This document shows positions 5,800 through 7,497 of a stretch of 7,497 bases of DNA, piece by piece. The notes under the pieces are model-generated. The model searched no databases. It was not told where the DNA came from and worked only from the letters and a program-made list of their open reading frames with translations. The stretch spans positions 1-7,497 of the forward strand of contig CAJTJT010000026.1 of the NCBI GenBank assembly GCA_910576915.1, read 5' to 3'. Source of the stretch: an uncultured Elusimicrobiales bacterium (GTDB taxonomy: Bacteria; Elusimicrobiota; Elusimicrobia; Elusimicrobiales; Elusimicrobiaceae). Position 1 is the stretch's first letter, and the number at the start of each line of letters is the position of its first letter. The position numbers and the translations under genes were made by a program.

Positions 5800-5828
5800 A
5801 TTATAGTAATTATGGGCAGGCGCGGAAA
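5800..5828 (-). promoter_or_regulatory. Probable leaderless promoter of murI-pgeF
   Basis: On the minus strand TTTCCG (5828-5823), a 17-bp spacer and a perfect TATAAT (5805-5800) end 6 nt before the murI ATG at 5793. A start at the usual 7 nt after the -10 box coincides with the A of ATG. Confidence 0.65.
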
Positions 5829-5846
5829 CGGGCGGCGCGGAAAAAT

Positions 5847-5876
5847 TTTCACTCCCGCTTTTCTTTGTGCTAGAAT
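5847..5876 (+). promoter_or_regulatory. Probable leaderless promoter of the TPR-kinase gene
   Basis: TTTCAC (5847-5852), an 18-bp spacer and TAGAAT (5871-5876) preceded by TGC (extended -10) end 6 nt before the ATG at 5883. No Shine-Dalgarno is present. It lies back to back with the murI promoter in an 89-bp gap. Confidence 0.62.
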
Positions 5877-5882
5877 ATCTGT

Positions 5883-7373
5883 ATGCTTAAAAAAGGATTG
5901 TTGCTCTTGGCGGGAGTTTTATTATTGGCGGGCGCCGGCTTTGCCGCACCGGCCGATACTTCCGCGCCGCTTATCGTGGAGGGCAGTTTCTCCGCGCAGA
6001 CCAACACGCTTTCCAAAGCCCAGATTTTTAACCAAAAAGCCCGCGACGCCGAAGTAGCCACACTCAACGAAAAACTCCGCCGCGGCCAGTATGCCGAAGT
6101 AAAACAGCGCATTAATAATCTTACTTCCCGCAATTTTTTGGATAACCGCTTCCACCTTATTCTCGCACTTGCGTATGACGGCCTGCAGGATTACGACAAC
6201 GTCATCTACGCCGCCGGCCAGGCGATTGCCGTGGCCCCGCAGGATCCGCGCGCCTATCTGCTGCGTGCGGGAGCCTATTTAAAACAAGGCCAGCACGAAC
6301 GCTGCCAGATGGATTTGGATACGGCGTTAAAATTGAACCCCACTTCCCGCATGGCGCAGCGCCTCCAGGCGGAACTGGACGCCAAAACGTTCCTTGTTAA
6401 ACCCGAAGCCAAAAAAGAGGAAACCCCGCAGAAAAAGTCTTCTCCCACCTGGTTTATTTTGTATTTTGCGGCGGTGTTTGCGGCTATTTTATTGTACGTC
6501 TACTGGCGTTACGAAGACGTATTCCACCAGCCCAAAAACGCTTTCTCCCGCCGGGAAGTGGAAGTAAAAGAACAGTACGATTTTATCCGCCAAATCGGCG
6601 AAGGCGGTATGGGTAAAGTGTACGAAGCGTACGACAAAGTGCTCAAACGCAAAGCCGCCATCAAACGCGTGCGCCCGGAGCTGGTGCGCAGTGCGTACGT
6701 GCGCGAACAGTTCTTGTCCGAAGCGCGCATGGTGGCCCTGCTCCGCCATCCGTGCATTGTGGAAATTTACACGGTTATCGAATCCGAAAGCGCGCTTTAC
6801 CTGGTGTTTGAATATGTGGACGGCCAAACGCTGGAAACCCGCCTGGATATCGACGGGCGGCTGCCGTTCTCCAAAGCCAAACGGATTTTTGAATACGTTT
6901 GCCGCGGGCTTCATTACGCGCATTCGCAGGATATTATCCACTGCGATTTAAAACCCGGCAACATCATGATTTACGGCGACGACAAAGCCAAAGTGATGGA
7001 TTTCGGCGTAGCCAAAAAATCCGTCGACCACGAAACCGGCGCGCGCACGGTGGCGGGTACGCCCGCGTATATGGCGCCCGAACAGCAAAAAGGGTTTATG
7101 CGCAAGCAGTCGGACGTATATTCGCTGGCGCTGTGCCTGTATGAAGCGCTTGTCGGCCAGGTGCCGTGGACGGTGAAAGGTTTTGACATCGCCAAAAAGA
7201 AAATTGTTCCCGCTTCCAAATTGGCGCCGCATATTCCTCCGGCGGTGGACGGACTTTTGGAAGACGCGTTGAAAGAGGACCCGAAGGAACGCATCCAAAC
7301 TATTGACGAGTTTTGGAGCCGCTTGGAGGCCATCGACCCGCTGGAAGAGGAACTGGAAGAAACCCATTATTAA
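5883..7373 (+). CDS. Membrane Ser/Thr protein kinase with N-terminal extracytoplasmic TPR domain
   Basis: A 496-residue protein. Residues 1-22 look like a signal peptide or anchor (KK, a Leu-rich stretch, then small residues). About 57-154 are helical repeats, with two clear TPRs at about 87-119 and 121-154. A Lys-rich linker leads to one membrane segment (about 189-207). A Hanks-type kinase domain fills 232 to about 483. It has the Gly loop GEGGMG (239-244), K261, helix-C E280, catalytic loop HCDLKPGN (353-360), DFG (373-375), APE (398-400), D411 and R470. T389 and T393 in the activation loop are candidate phosphorylation sites. HRD has become HCD, so it is a non-RD kinase. The inferred topology, TPR outside and kinase inside, is reversed from PknB-type kinases, which have the kinase first. 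The periplasmic TPR would bind a protein or peptide ligand; the substrate is unknown. No partner phosphatase is next to it. Confidence 0.93.
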   Translation: MLKKGLLLLAGVLLLAGAGFAAPADTSAPLIVEGSFSAQTNTLSKAQIFNQKARDAEVATLNEKLRRGQYAEVKQRINNLTSRNFLDNRFHLILALAYDGLQDYDNVIYAAGQAIAVAPQDPRAYLLRAGAYLKQGQHERCQMDLDTALKLNPTSRMAQRLQAELDAKTFLVKPEAKKEETPQKKSSPTWFILYFAAVFAAILLYVYWRYEDVFHQPKNAFSRREVEVKEQYDFIRQIGEGGMGKVYEAYDKVLKRKAAIKRVRPELVRSAYVREQFLSEARMVALLRHPCIVEIYTVIESESALYLVFEYVDGQTLETRLDIDGRLPFSKAKRIFEYVCRGLHYAHSQDIIHCDLKPGNIMIYGDDKAKVMDFGVAKKSVDHETGARTVAGTPAYMAPEQQKGFMRKQSDVYSLALCLYEALVGQVPWTVKGFDIAKKKIVPASKLAPHIPPAVDGLLEDALKEDPKERIQTIDEFWSRLEAIDPLEEELEETHY

Positions 7374-7395
7374 GTTGTTTTTAATACGTGAATTT

Positions 7396-7427
7396 AAGAG
7401 AGAAGATTTTTTCTTCTCTCTTTTTTG
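7396..7427 (+). terminator. Intrinsic terminator of the TPR-kinase gene
   Basis: A perfect 11-bp inverted repeat of AAGAGAGAAGA (7396-7406) and its complement (7412-7422), with a T-only loop and a T-run to 7426. It lies 22 bp after the stop codon. Confidence 0.92.
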
Positions 7428-7436
7428 TGTGCGGAA

Positions 7437-7459
7437 AACCACCGGCTAGGCCGGTGGTT
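7437..7459. terminator. Terminator-like hairpin, probably for a convergent gene beyond the window
   Basis: A 10-bp inverted repeat AACCACCGGC (7437-7446) with GCCGGTGGTT (7450-7459) and a TAG loop. There is no T-run on the plus strand, but the minus strand continues with TTTT, so it best fits a minus-strand gene entering from the right. The remaining 38 bases (7460-7497) show no gene. Confidence 0.55.
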
Positions 7460-7497
7460 CAGAAAAGGTTAACCGGTGAGTCAGAAAGAAAAACTCC

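Noticed and set aside
1..7497. CRISPR array, tRNA, rRNA, insertion sequence or phage gene
   Set aside because: No regularly spaced direct repeats, no tRNA cloverleaf, no ribosomal sequence and no transposase or phage protein were seen on either strand.

Overview
The window looks like chromosomal DNA of a gut-type Elusimicrobiota (Elusimicrobium-like) bacterium. The clues are a stand-alone short-leader type IV pilin of the style abundant in that phylum, a Cys-rich surface-type protein, and moderately high GC with compact, mostly singly transcribed genes separated by strong hairpin terminators. This phylum assignment is an inference from gene style; no marker gene is present.

Layout. 3-968 (+) is the C-terminal part of a secreted, very Cys-rich repeat protein whose start lies outside the window. 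A bidirectional terminator (998-1028) separates it from a convergent REC-GGDEF response regulator (1054-1983, -). That regulator shares a 60-bp divergent promoter region with an NhaP/CPA1-like membrane antiporter (2044-3402, +). After another shared terminator comes a type IV pilin (3446-3910, -). The 393-bp gap upstream of the pilin has no protein gene. On the minus strand it holds what I read as a highly structured, roughly 250-nt RNA (about 4213 down to 3964). It has seven helices, ends in a strong intrinsic terminator, and its terminator loop is perfectly complementary over 9 nt to an upstream single-stranded linker. Next is a translationally coupled peptidoglycan operon, murI-pgeF (5793 down to 4304, -), divergent from a single-pass membrane Ser/Thr kinase with TPR repeats (5883-7373, +). 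Two terminator-like hairpins close the window.

How it fits together. murI and pgeF supply D-glutamate and quality control for peptidoglycan precursors. The GGDEF regulator, the membrane kinase and the pilin suggest surface and signalling functions, but nothing except murI-pgeF is in one operon.

Most notable: (1) the unassigned minus-strand RNA with a terminator-loop pseudoknot; (2) four genes whose promoter elements sit where transcription would start at the A of the ATG, so they appear leaderless; (3) an antiporter-family protein that seems to lack both canonical membrane aspartates; (4) a periplasmic-TPR/cytoplasmic-kinase architecture with a non-RD active site; (5) TSP1-like Cys/Trp/Arg repeats in the surface protein.
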